DNA of 64,000 nt from Callipepla californica brunnescens (taxonomy: Eukaryota > Chordata > Aves > Galliformes > Odontophoridae). The stretch spans positions 496,001-560,000 of the forward strand of contig JALIRH010000095.1 of NCBI GenBank assembly GCA_023055505.1, read 5' to 3'. Of the stretch, positions 23,357-33,326 are shown piece by piece (position 1 is the first letter of the stretch; every line of letters starts with the position of its first letter). Position numbers and translations under genes: made by a program. The notes below the pieces were generated by a model that was not told the origin of the DNA, ran no database searches, and saw only the letters and a program-made list of their open reading frames with translations.

Positions 23357-26300
23357 TTTAGATTAGGGTTAGTGTAGGGTTAATGTTAGGGTTAGGGTTT
23401 AGGGTTAGGGGTTACGGTAAGGGTTAGGGTTAGGGGTTAGGGTCAGGGATAGGGTCAATGTTAGGGTTAGGGTAAGGTTTAGGGTTAGGGGTTAAGTTTA
23501 GGGTAGGGTTAGGGTTAGGGTAGGGTTATGGTAAGGAATCAGTAGGGTTAGGGTTAGAGTTAGGGTTAGGGATCTGGTGGGTTGGGGTTAGGGTTTAAGG
23601 TTAGGGTTAGGTTTAGGGTAGGGTTAGGGTAGGGTTAAGGTTTAGGGTTAGGGTTAGGGATAGGTAAGGGTTAGGGTAAGGGATAGGGTTAGGGTGAGGG
23701 GTAGGGTTAGGGTAGGGCTACGGTTAGGGTTAGGGGTTAGGGTTAGGGTAGTGTTAGGGTTAGGGTGAGGGGTAGGGTTAGGGTAGGGCTACGGTTAGGG
23801 GTTAGGGTTAGGGGTTAGGGTTAGGGTAGTGTTAGGGTTAGGTTAGGGTAGGTAGGATTAGGTTAGGTTGGATTAGAATTTACGGTAAGGGTTAGGTTTA
23901 GTGGTTAGGGTCTGTGTCAGGGTTAGGGGTTAGGGTTAGGGATAGGGTAAGAGTTAGGGTTAGGGTTAGAGTTAGGTTTAGGGTAGGGTTAGGGTAAGGG
24001 TAGAGTTAGAGTAGGTTTAGGGTAAGGGTAGGGTAGTGTTAGGGTAGGGTATGGGTTAGGGATTAGGGTTAGATTTGAGGGTTAGGGGTTAGTGTTAGGT
24101 TTAGGGTTAGGGTAGGGTTGTGGTTAGGGTTAGGGTAGGGTTGGGGTTAGGAACAGGGTTAGGGTTTGGGCTTACGGGTTGGGGATAGGGGTTAGGGTCA
24201 CGGTTAGGGTAGGGTTAGGTTAGGTTTAGGGTTAGTGTTAGGGTTATGGTTAGGTAAGGGTTAGGGTAAATGTTAGGGTAGGGTTAGGGTTAGGGTTATG
24301 GGTTAGGATTATGGGTTAGGGTTAGGTAAGGTTTAGGGTAGGGTTAGGGTCAGGGTCAGGGTTAAGGGTAGGGTTTGAGTCAGGGTTAGGGTAGGGTTAG
24401 GGGTAGGGTTAGGGTAGGGTTAGGGATAGGTAAGGGTTAGGGTAAGGGTTAGGGTTAGGGATAGGGTAGGGTTAGGGTTAGGGTAGGGCTAGATGTAGGG
24501 GTTAGGGGTAGGGGTATGGTTAGGGTTAGGGTAGGGTTAGGGATAGGTAAGGGTTAGGGTAAGGGTTAGGGATAGGGTAGGGTTAGGCTTAGGGTAGGGC
24601 TAGATATAGGGGTTAGGGGTAGGGGTATGGGTAAGGGTTAGGGTAGGGTTAGGGTTAAGGGTTAGAGTAGTGTTAGGGATAGGTAAGGGTTAGGGTAAGG
24701 GTTAGGGTTAGGGTCAGGGATGGTGTAGGGTCAGTTTTAGGGTTAGGGTATGGTTAGTGTAAGGGGTAGGGTTAGGGTTAGGGTAGGGCTAGGGTTAGTG
24801 TTAGGGTTAAAATTAGGGGTTAGGAGTTAGGGCTAGGGTAGGGTTAGGGGTTAGTGTTAGGGTTAGGGTAGGGTTGGGGTTAGGGTTAGGGTTGGGTTGG
24901 GGTTAGGGGCAGGGTTAGGGTTAGGGCTTTGGGGTTGGGGTTAGGGGTTAGGGTCACGGTTAGGGTAGGTTTAGGGTTAGTGTTAGGGTAAGGGTTAGGG
25001 TAGGGTTAGGGGTTAGAGTAGGGTTAGTTTTAGTGTTAGGGTTATGGTTAGGTAAGGGTTAGGGGTTAGGGTAAATGTTAGGGTAGTGTTAGGGTTAGGG
25101 TAGGGTTAGGGTTAGGTAAGGGTTAGGGTAGGGTTAGGGTCAGGGTTAAGGGTAGGGTACGGTTAGGTTAAGTGTTATGGTTAGTGTAGGGTTAGGGTTA
25201 GGTTTTGGGTCCATCAATAGGGTTAGGGTTAGTTTAGATTAGGGTTAGTGTAGGGTTAGGGTTAGGGTTTAGGGTTAGGGGTTAAGGTTAGGGGTTAGGT
25301 TTAGGGTAGGGTTAGGGGTTACTGTAAGGGTTAGGGTTAGGTGTTAGGGTCAGGGTAAGGGTTAGGGTTAGAGTTAGGGTAGGGTTTGGTTTAGGGTAAG
25401 GGTTAGGGTAGGGTTAGGGTTGGGTTAGGGTAAAGTAGGGTTAGGGTTAGGGGTTAGGGTAGCGTCAGGGGTTAAGGTTAGGATAAGGGTTAGGGGTTAG
25501 GGTTAAGGTTAGGGTAAGGGTAGGGTTAGGGATAGGGTTGGGTTAGGGTTAGGGTAGGGTTAGTGTTAGGGTTGGGTTGGGATTAGGGTAGGGTTAGGGT
25601 TAGGGGTTAGGGTAGAGTCAGGGGTTACGGTTAGGATAAGGGTTAGGGTAGGGTTAAGGGTTAGGGTTAGGGTAGGGTTAAAGTTGGGGTTAGGAATAGG
25701 GTTAGGGTTAGGTTAGAGTTAGGGTAGGGTTAGGGTAAGGAATCAGTAGGGTTAGGGTTAGAGTTAGGGTTAGGGATCTGGTGGGTTAGGGTTAGGGTTT
25801 AAGGTTAGGGTTAGGTTTAGGGTAGGGTTAGGGTAGGGTTAAGGTTTAGGGTTAGGGTTAGGTTTAGGGGTTAGGGTAGGGCTAGGGTTAGGGGTTAGGG
25901 GTTGGGTTAGTGTAGGGGTAGGGGTATGGGTAGGGTTAGGGTTAGGGGTTAGGGTATGGTCAGGGGTTACGGTTAGGTTAAGGTTTAGGGTTAGAGTAGG
26001 GTTAGGAGTTAGGGTTAGGGTTAGGGTTAAGGATAGGGTTGGGGTTAGGGTTAGGGTAGGGCTAGTGTTAGGTTAGGGTTAGGTGTTTGGGTCAGGGTTA
26101 GTGTAGGGTTAATGTTAGGGTAGGGGTTAGGATTAGGTTTATGGTAAGGGTTAGGGTAGGGTTAGGGTAAGAGTTAGGGAAAGGTAAGGGTTAGGGTAAG
26201 GGTTAGGGTTAGGGTCAGTGTTAGGGTCAGGGTTAGGCTTATAGTATGGTTAGGGTAAGGGTTAGGGGTTAGGGTAGGGTTAGGGTAGGGGTAGGGGTAA

Positions 26301-28829
26301 GGGTAGGGGTATGGGTAGGGTTAAGGTAAGGGTAGGGTTAGGGTTAGGTTTGGATTAGAGGTTACGGTAAGGGTTAGGGTTAGGGGTTAGGGTCAGTGTC
26401 AGGGTTAGGGTTAGGGTAGGGTTAGTGTTAGGGTAAGGTTTAGGGTTAGGGTTATGGTAAGCGTTAGGGTTAGAGTTAGGGTAGGGTTAGGGTAGGGTTA
26501 GGGTTAGGGTAGGGTTTGGGTTAGTGGTTAGGGTTAAGGTTAGGGGTTAGGGCTGGGGTAGGTTTAGGGCTAGGGTAGGGTTGGGTTTAGGGTTAGGGTG
26601 GGGTAAGGGTTAGGGGCAGGATAAGGGCTTAGGGGTTGGGGTTAGGGGTTAGGATTAGGGTAGGGTTAGGGTAAGGGTTAGGGTAGGGTAAGGGTTAGGG
26701 TTTACGGTAGGGTTAGGGTTAGTGTTAGGGTAGGGTTATGGTTAAGTAAGGGTTAGGGTTAGGGTAAAGGTTAGGGTAGGGTTAGGGTTAGGTTTAAGGG
26801 GTAGGGTTAGGGTTAGATAATGGTTATGGTAAGTATTAGGGTCAGGATTACGGGTAGGGTGTGAGTCAGGGTTAGGGTTTTAGGGTTAGGGTAGGGTTAG
26901 GGTTAGGTTTTGGGTCGATCAATAGGGTTAGGGTTAGATTAGGGTAGGGTTAGGATAGGGTTAGGGTAGGGTTTGTGTTAGGGTTAGGGTGTAGGGTTAG
27001 GGTTAGGGTAGGGTTAAGGTTAGGGGTTAAGGTTAGGGGTTAGTGTTAGGGTAGGGTAGGGGTAGGGTTAGGGTAGGGTAAGGGTTAGGGGTTAGGATTA
27101 GGGTTAAGGTGTTAGGAGTTAGGGTTAGGGTAGGGTTAGGGTTAGGGTTAGGGTTAGGGTTAGGGTTAGAATAGGGTAAGGGTTAGGGGTAGGGTTACGG
27201 GTAGGGTTAGGGTAAAGTTAGGGTTAGGGTTCCGGTTACGGTTAGGGTCCATCAATAGGGTTAGGGTTTAGGGTTAGGGGTTAGGGTTAGGTGTATGGGT
27301 AGGGGTAGGGTTAGGGTTAGGGTTAGGTTGGATTAGGGTTAGGGTTAGGGTTGGGTAAGGGTTAGGGGTAGGATTACGGGTAGGGTTAGTGTTATGGTTA
27401 GGGTCCATCAATAGGGTTAGGCAAGGTTTAGGGTTAGGGTTAGGTGTTAGGGTAAGGGGTTAGGGTTAGGGTAGGGTTAGGGTCCATCAATAGGGTTATG
27501 GTAGGGTTAGGGTTATGGATAGGGTTAGAGTTAGGGTAGGGTTAGAGTTAGGGTTAGGGTAGGGTTAGGATAAGGGTAGAGTTAGGGTAGGTTTATGGTA
27601 AGGGTAGGGTAGTGTTAGGGTAGGGTATGGGTTAGGGGTTAGGGTTAAGGTTAGGGGTTAGGGCTCGGGTAGGGTTAGGGGTTAGTGTTAGGGTTAGGGG
27701 CAGGGTTAGGGTTAGGGTAGGGTTGGGGTTAGGGTTAGGGTAGGGTTGGGGTTAGGGACAGGGTTAGGGTTTGGGCTTACGGGTTGGGGATAGGGGTTAG
27801 GGTCACGGTTAGGGTAGGGTTAGGTTAGGTTTAGGGTTAGTGTTAGGGTTATGGTTAGGTAAGGGTTAGGGGTTAGGGTAAATGTTAGGGTAGGGTTAGG
27901 GTTGGGTTAGGGTTAGTGTTAGGGTTAGGGTTATGGCTTAGGGGTAGGTAAGGGTTAGGGTAGGGTTAGGGTCAGGGTCAGGGTTAAGGGTAGGGTTTGA
28001 GTCAGGGTCAGGGTCAGGGTTAGGGTTAGCACAGGGTTAGGGTAGGGTTAGGTGTTAGGGTAGGGTTAGGGTTAGTGTTAGAGTTATGGTTAGGTAGGGG
28101 TTAGGGTAAGGGTTAGGGGTTAGGGTAAATGTTAGGGTAGGTTTAGGGTTAAGGATTAGGGTAGAGTTAGGGTTAGGTAAGGGTTAGGGTATGGTTAGGG
28201 TCAGGGTTAAGGGTAGGGTTAGGGTTAGGGTAGAATTAGGGTTAGATTTGAGGGTTAGTGTAGGGTTAGGGTAGGGTTAGGGGTTAGGGTAAGGGTTAGG
28301 GTTGGATTAGAATTTACGGTAAGGGTTAGGGTTAGGGGTTAGGGTCAGTATTAGGGTGAGGGGTTAGGGTTAGGGATAGGGTAAGAGTTAGGGTAGGGTT
28401 AGGGTAGGGTTAGAGTTAGGGTAGGGTTAGTGTTAGGGTTAGGGTACGTTTAGGGTTTGGGTAAGGGTTAGGGTGAGGGTTGGTGTTAGGGTAGGATTAG
28501 GGTTAGGTTCAGGGTTAGGGTAGTGTTAGGGTTTAGGGTTAGGGTTAGGGTATGGTTAGGGGTTAGGGTTGGGGTAAGGGTTAGGTTAGGGTTAGGGTTA
28601 GGGGGTTAGGGTTAGGGGATTAGTGTTAGGGTTAGGGGTTAGGGTTAGGGTGAGGGTTGGTGTTAGGGTAGGATTAGGGTTAGGTTCAGGGTTAGGGTAG
28701 TGTTAGGGTTCAGGGTTAGGGTTGTGGTAAGGTTTAGGGGATTAGTGTTAGGGGTTAGGGTAGGGTTAGGGTTAGGATTGGGATTAGGTTTAGGTTAGGG
28801 TTATGGTTAGGGTTAGGATAGGGTTAATG
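18801..28829 (+). repeat. 10-kb degenerate TTAGGG array, module D
   Basis: G-strand telomere-like DNA built of TTAGGG, TAGGG, GTTAGGGGTTAGGG and GTTAAGGG variants with few perfect runs. It differs from modules A and C. It contains long direct duplications (about 19323-20385 against 20386-21446), a scattered word GGTCCATCAATAGGG (about 19188, 19268, 22867, 22953, 23275, 25207, 27246, 27406, 27486), and a near-perfect GGGTCAGGGTTA 12-mer array at 23170-23245. No exon-like island was found by eye. It lies between SGF29 exon 1 and its last exon. Confidence 0.88.
19323..21446 (+). repeat. Tandem duplication of about 1,063 bp in module D
   Basis: The rare word TTGGATTAGAATTTTCGG appears at about 19545 and again 1,063 bp later. 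Flanking diagnostic variants (GAATTAGGGTTAGATTGGAG, GCTTAGCGTTAGGG, CTTATGGGTTGGGG) repeat in the same order. Few differences are visible, so the duplication is recent compared with the divergence of the single units. Confidence 0.8.
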
Positions 28830-29226
28830 TAGGGTTAGGGTTAGTGATAGAGTAAGACTTAGGGTTAGGGTTATGGTAAGAGTTAGGGATTGGGATACGG
28901 TTAGATTTAGGGTTAAGAATAGGGTTCGGGTTTGATTAGGGTTAGGGTTAGTGTTAGGAATCAATTTGGAGGAAGGAAAAGGTTTAGGAATTGGTTCATT
29001 GTTAGGGTTAGTCTTCAAGTTAGTAATAGAGTAAGGGTTAGTGTTCGGGTTAGGAATAGGGTTCTGAATAGGGCGAGGTTTGGGAATAGGATGAAGTTTA
29101 GGGTTAGGGTTCGGGTCAGATTTAGCACTATGTTTCAGGTTCCTTTTAGGTTTAGTGATAAGGATTAGGGGTACGTTTAGGTATTGTACAATGCTAAGTG
29201 TTAGCTTCTGGGTGGGGGTTGGGGTT
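28830..29226 (+). repeat. Module C partial copy, left of the LTR
   Basis: Matches the start of module C (AATCAATTTGGAGGAAGG at about 28958, TTTCAGGTTCCTTTTAGG at about 29134, and TTGTACAATGCTAAGTG), with more differences than the copies at 1.6 kb and 41 kb have from each other. It is interrupted at 29226 by a solo LTR and resumes at 29806. Confidence 0.85.
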
Positions 29227-29800
29227 TGTCATGGTTTTATGATTTTTTGGTACTGGTATTCCACATCATAACATCATGTATTGCATTAGGAGTTGAAGAG
29301 CTAATACTCCAGCTCCATAGATCATTGATAATTCCAGGTATACCTGTCTGAGAAGAGAAGAAGCACTACATTCCCCAGAGGACTTTGCGATGCTTTGTAT
29401 TTTTACGTGTTTTCCGCTCAGAGGGAACAGATAAAAACCCTCAGCGGTCACGGGACACTCTCTTTCCTTCGGGATCGACTCAGCAGAGGGTGCTCACTGC
29501 CGTATCGCCTTCAGCGTTAGCGTAAGGCCTTCGGTTTATCGGACACTCTCTCTTGCTCATTTTGTTTGATTCATTAGCCTCAATTCCAATTACATTGTAT
29601 TATATTGTGTTATTTTGCTTTCTAATATCTTATTTAGTAAATTAGCTTTCCTCCTCAGATCGTTGCCGCTGTTTTGTTTCTAGGCCCATCTCCCTTTTCC
29701 CTTTTCCCTTTTTCCTTGCCCTTTCCTGGGGCGTGGGTCCGTGGGTCCCCGCAGCAATCGTCACGGAACCGGGCCGATCCAGCCCGGTAAACCGTTGACA
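29227..29800 (+). mobile_element. Solo LTR with TGTCA...TGACA ends
   Basis: A 574-bp insertion starting TGTCATGG and ending CCGTTGACA (inverted terminal TGTCA/TGACA), flanked by GGGTT at 29222-29226 and 29801-29805. The uninterrupted target is seen in the other C copies at about 2020-2040 and 41623-41640. A TATA-like AGATAAAAACCC at about 29430, and a pyrimidine/GC-rich 3' third, suggest plus orientation. No internal ERV genes. Family not assigned. Confidence 0.85.
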
Positions 29801-30420
29801 GGGTTAGATTAAGGGTGAGGGTTAGGATTAGGACTAGATTTAGGATTAGGTTTAGGAATAGGTTTTCTTTGATTGTTAGAGTGAGAGAAAGGTTAGGCCT
29901 TGGGTTTGTTTTTGGAATAGTTTTGGGTTTCAGAATAGGAATTGGGTTAGTATTTGGAATCTGTTTTGGTTTAGTATTAGTGTTAGGGTCAGGGTTAGAA
30001 GTTAGGTGATGGCTGTGGTAATCTAATGCTTTGTGTTAGGCTTAGGGTTGGGCTTAAATTTGGGGTTGGTTTTAAGGTCCCATTTAGATTTCAGGTAGAA
30101 TTGGAGTTAAATTAAGGTAACGGTTAGGATTAGATTTAGGGTTCTGATAAGGGTTAGGTTAGGGTTAGGGTTTGGTTCCAAGTTGTTTTTAGGGTTAGGG
30201 TTAACGTTAGGTTTCAGGATAGGGTTAGGAATATAGCTAGGTGTTAGGTAAGGTTTAATCCTAGGGTTTCAGTTCGGGTTAGGTGAAGCATTAGTTTTAC
30301 AGTTAGAAGACATGTTAGGGTTAGGGTTAGGTTTTGGTGTAGATTTAGGTTTAGGGTAAGGGTTAGGGATGTAGATGAAGGTTTAGTGGAAGGGGCAGGG
30401 TTCTCTTTAGTTTTAGGACC
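29801..30420 (+). repeat. Module C partial copy, right of the LTR
   Basis: Continues module C from the LTR insertion point to TTCTCTTTAGTTTTAGGACC. It matches 2026-2922 and 41624-42520 apart from an internal deletion relative to those copies. It stops at about 30420, where CCCC-rich intronic minisatellite begins. Confidence 0.85.
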
Positions 30421-31000
30421 CACAGCACAGAACCCGGCCCCAAAAGGGCACGAACGGACCCCATAACCCAGCCCTATAATGTCGATATCTGACCCCAAAA
30501 CTCAGCACCAAAATCCTGCAATTCCACCCCAAAATCTCCATTATCAGCCCCAGAATCCGATTATTTCCCCCAAATGTCAGCCCCAAATCCCATTAGTTCC
30601 CCCCTGACCCCACAATTTTCCCCCGACCCCATAATTCCCCCCCATGACCCTATAATTTCCCCCCCAACCCCATCAATTCCCCCCTGTGACCCCATTACTT
30701 CACCTCCTGACCCTGTTACTTCCCCTATTCCCCCCGACCCTATAATTGCCCTAGAACAGCCGCAGGACGATTCCTCGGTGCTGTTTGAGGTCACATCAGC
30801 CCAACCCCATTACTTTCCCCGCGTCCCCATAATTCACCTGTTCCCCCCGTGACCCCATTAATTTCCCCTCTGACCCTATTAGTTCCCCTGTTCCCCCTCC
30901 AACCCTTTAAATTCCCCCTGACCCCATAATTCCCCCTGACCCCATTGCTTTCCTCCCGACCCCATAAATTCCCCCTGACCCCATAATTGCTCTATAACAG
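30421..31000 (+). repeat. CCCCATAATTCCCCCTGA minisatellite, last SGF29 intron
   Basis: Units of about 18-20 bp (CCCCATAATTCCCCCTGA and variants) leading into the polypyrimidine and AACAG acceptor of the last SGF29 exon at 31001. A partial copy of that exon's start lies inside at 30760-30790. Frames on both strands are repeat translations. Confidence 0.82.
30760..30790 (+). pseudogene. SGF29: Partial duplicate of the SGF29 last-exon start
   Basis: Thirty-one bases differing at one position from 31001-31031, preceded by the same acceptor-like context (ATTGCCCTAGAACAG against ATTGCTCTATAACAG). After TTTGAG the copy diverges into GTCACATCAG, which could act as a weak donor. A 30-bp in-frame micro-exon is therefore conceivable, but a dead remnant of minisatellite-driven duplication is more likely. 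Confidence 0.75.
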
Positions 31001-31258
31001 CCGCAGGATGATTCCTCGGTGCTGTTTGAGGACACGTTGTACGCTGACGGATATTCATCGCCACTCAGCGTCGCACAGCGCTACGTTGTGGCCTGCAGGG
31101 ACACCAAGAAGAAGCGACCCCGTGTGGCCGTTTTGGGGCCGTTCCAGGATTTGGGTTTTTTGGGGTCATTAGGGCCGATTTACGGTCACTTTGGGGTCAC
31201 TCTGGAGCACTTTGGGGTGCAGTGCTGCATCGTGGCCTGCAGAGACACCAAGAAGTGA
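31001..31258 (+). CDS. SGF29: SGF29 last coding exon, extended C-terminus
   Basis: After the acceptor TCTATAACAG the exon reads in frame PQDDSSVLFED, then ADGYSSPLSVAQRY and VVACRDTKKK. This matches the C-terminal end of the second Tudor domain of SGF29, the SAGA/ATAC subunit that binds methylated H3K4. The known protein ends right after the Lys-rich tail. Here the frame continues about 45 codons through GGGGTCA-type repeat to a second partial copy of the tail (IVACRDTKK) and TGA at 31256-31258. The tail copies lie 144 bp apart, so a local tandem duplication removed the original stop. No other internal exons (most of the coiled coil, first Tudor domain) are visible between 8893 and 31000. Identity is confident; whether it is expressed is unknown. 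Confidence 0.82.
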   Translation, partial: PQDDSSVLFEDTLYADGYSSPLSVAQRYVVACRDTKKKRPRVAVLGPFQDLGFLGSLGPIYGHFGVTLEHFGVQCCIVACRDTKK

Positions 31259-31430
31259 CCCCATAGGGGATTTGATATGGTCCTTATGGGGTCGTTATAG
31301 GGTTTTGGGGTCACTTTGGGGTCATTTTGGGGCCCTTTGGGGCGCAGCGCTTCCAAGAAGTGTTGGAAGTAATCTGGGATATTTGGGGTCATTTTGCGTC
31401 ACATCGGGGTCACTTCGGGTCATTGCACGT
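31259..31430 (+). repeat. GGGGTCA-rich 3' flank of SGF29
   Basis: Tandem GGGGTCA(T/C)TTT units (TTTGGGGTCATTTTGGGG) with further fragments of the exon tail (CTTCCAAGAAGTG at about 31350). No clear AATAAA was seen. Probably 3'UTR or flanking sequence. Confidence 0.55.
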
Positions 31431-31499
31431 TGGGGCGTGGCTCGAATGCGAGGCTTAACGTTGGCCATGCCCACTCGCTTCCCACTGGCTTCCGGTTTC

Positions 31500-31704
31500 C
31501 CACTTCCAGGCGTGCTTCCGCCTCCTTACCCACAATGCCCCGCTCGCTGCCGGAAATCCGCGCTCCCAGAAGTTTCAGTCATTTCCGGTCATCGTGCCTC
31601 GTTCCAGTGGCACTGTTCCGCCTCGCTACCCCACACCCCGCCCTTTCCGCTGCCGATCTGTGCTGTGATTGGCCGAGCTGTGCCGTGGGGCCGGAAGCGG
31701 CCGC
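31500..31704 (+). promoter_or_regulatory. Second GC-rich promoter-like region
   Basis: Non-repetitive, CpG-containing sequence with several GGAAAT/TTTCCGG words, an inverted CCAAT box (GATTGG at 31667-31672) and an ETS-type GGCCGGAAGCGG at 31689-31700 directly before an ATG at 31705. Layout resembles the SGF29 promoter. It lies about 0.45 kb downstream of the SGF29 stop, so it would start the next gene on the same strand. Inferred, not proven. Confidence 0.55.
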
Positions 31705-31737
31705 ATGGTGGAAGCGGAGCTGGAAGCAGAGCACGTG
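31705..31737 (+). CDS. Candidate first exon of an unidentified gene
   Basis: The ATG at 31705 in context GCCGCATGG opens MVEAELEAEHV and meets a donor-like GTCAGT at 31738. It sits right after a promoter-like region with CCAAT and ETS motifs. A second exon-like island at 32597-32637 has a compatible phase. I cannot name the gene. The short acidic peptide has a passing likeness to part of BolA-family N-termini, too short to rely on. It could be a chance ATG in GC-rich DNA. Confidence 0.3.
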
Positions 31738-31740
31738 GTC

Positions 31741-32575
31741 AGTGGCAGGGCGGGAGGGGCGGTTATGGGGCCGGGGTCAGGTTATGGGGTTATGGGGCAG
31801 GGATTTGGGGCTGGGGTCGTGGGTGTGGGGTCCAGGCTTGGGGCAGAGCTGTGGGGCAGAGTTGTGGGTTCAGGTGCACTGATTGGGGCAGGGCTGTTGG
31901 ATGCGGGGCTGAGCTGTGGGGTGGATCTGTGGGGCAGAGCTGTGGCGGTTGGGGGGCGGAGGTGTGGTGCAGGTATGAGCAGATGTGGGGCTCAGATGCG
32001 GGGCTGAGCTGCGGGATGTGAGGCTGATCCATGGGGCAGAGCTGTGGAATGTGGGGCTGATCTGTGGGGCAGGTAGGTATGTGGGGCAGAGCTGTGGGAT
32101 GTGGGGCAGGTATGTGCAGATTGGGGTTGAGCCGTGGGGCTGAGGTGTGGGATATGGGGCAGCACTATGGGGCTGAGTTGTGGGGTTGAGCCGTGGGGCA
32201 GAGGTGTGGGATGTGGGGCAGATCTGTGGGTCCAGGTGTGGGGTTTGGGGCAGATGTGTGGGGCAGAGCCACAGGGCTGAGCTCTGGGGCCAGGTGTGGG
32301 GTGAGGGGCTGAGCTGTGGTGCAGAGCTGAGGGATGTGGGGCTGAGCTGTGGGTCCAGGTGTGGGGTTTGGGGCAGATGTGTGGGGCAGAGCCACAGGGC
32401 TGAGCTCTGGGGCCAGGTGTGGGATGAGGGGCTGAGCTGTGGGATGTGGGGCTGAGCTGTGTGGCCAGGGGATGAGGGGCAGAGATGTGGGGCAAATGTG
32501 TGGGATGTGGGGCAGCGCTGTGGGGCTGAGCTGTGGTGTGGATGTTTGGGGTGAAGGTGTGGGGCAGAGTTCTGC
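31741..32575 (+). repeat. GTGGGGCAGAGCTGTGG minisatellite
   Basis: G-rich units of about 17-20 bp (GTGGGGCAGAGCTGTGGG, ATGTGGGGCTGAGCTG) with an internal direct duplication of about 123 bp (near 32236-32312 and 32359-32435). The minus-strand frames of 372 and 406 codons over 31870-33110 are translations of this and the next minisatellite (His/Pro/Ser-rich, then Gly/Ser/Trp/Val-rich) and are not genes. Confidence 0.9.
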
Positions 32576-32596
32576 CCCACAGAGGTGCTCCCGCAG

Positions 32597-32637
32597 GAGG
32601 TGGAGGAGATGCAGTGGCGGCATTCTGAGGGGAATAG
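32597..32637 (+). CDS. Candidate second exon of the unidentified gene
   Basis: A non-repetitive island between minisatellites with a good acceptor (TGCTCCCGCAG) and donor-like GTCAGT at 32638. In phase 0 it reads EVEEMQWRHSEGN plus two bases, compatible with the phase-0 end of 31705-31737. Both candidate exons use the same GTCAGT donor word. No later exons were recognised before the ERV at 34.8 kb. Speculative. Confidence 0.28.
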
Positions 32638-33311
32638 GTCAGTGCCCCATTGCTGCCCCACAGCTGCCCCATAGCCACCCCATTGAGATCCACTGAGATC
32701 AGTGGAGACCCCATTGAGATCCGTAGGGACCCCATGGAGATCCATGGTGACCCATGGCTGCCCCGTAGCTGCCCCACATCCGCCCCATAGCTGGGCGTGG
32801 CTTCGCTCTGGGCACACCGCCTTCTGCGGGACCCACAGTGACCCACACTGACCCACAGTGACCCACACTGACCCATAGAGACCCACAGCGACCCATAGAG
32901 ACTCACAGCGACCCATAGCGGGACCCACAGCGACCCAACCGACCCACAGCAACCTATAGGGGGAACCACAGCAACCCACAGAGACCGATAGCTCACACAG
33001 CGACCCACAGTGACCCACAGCGGGACCCACAGCGACCCATAGAGACCCACAGCGACCCATAGAAACACATAGAGACTCATAGTTACCCACAGCGATTTAT
33101 AGAGACCCACAGCGACTCACTGAGACCCACAGTGACCTATAGCTGGACCCACAGACACCCAGAGCAACCCAAAGTGACCCACAGCTTGACCCATAGCGAC
33201 CCATGCCAGGAACCACAGCGATCCATTGGGACCCATAGCGATCCACAGCGACCCATGGAAAACCACAGGGAGCAAGAGGGAGCCACAGAGACACAGCGAC
33301 ATCACGTGAGA

Positions 33312-33326
33312 GCGCCGCCTGGTGTC
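33312..33326 (-). promoter_or_regulatory. CTCF-like motif 1 (weak)
   Basis: Plus strand GCGCCGCCTGGTGTC; the minus strand reads GACACCAGGCGGCGC, an imperfect match to the CTCF core. It is the first of four same-orientation copies in the composite minisatellite unit. Confidence 0.35.

Noticed and set aside
31705..31741. BolA-family (BOLA2) identity for the candidate exon
   Set aside because: The shared stretch is under ten residues and the candidate second exon does not continue the match.
31870..33110. Minus-strand open frames of 406 and 372 codons
   Set aside because: Pure translation of the GTGGGGCAGAGC and GACCCACAGC minisatellites. Composition flips from His/Pro/Ser-rich to Gly/Ser/Trp/Val-rich exactly where the repeat changes, and two frames are open over the same DNA.
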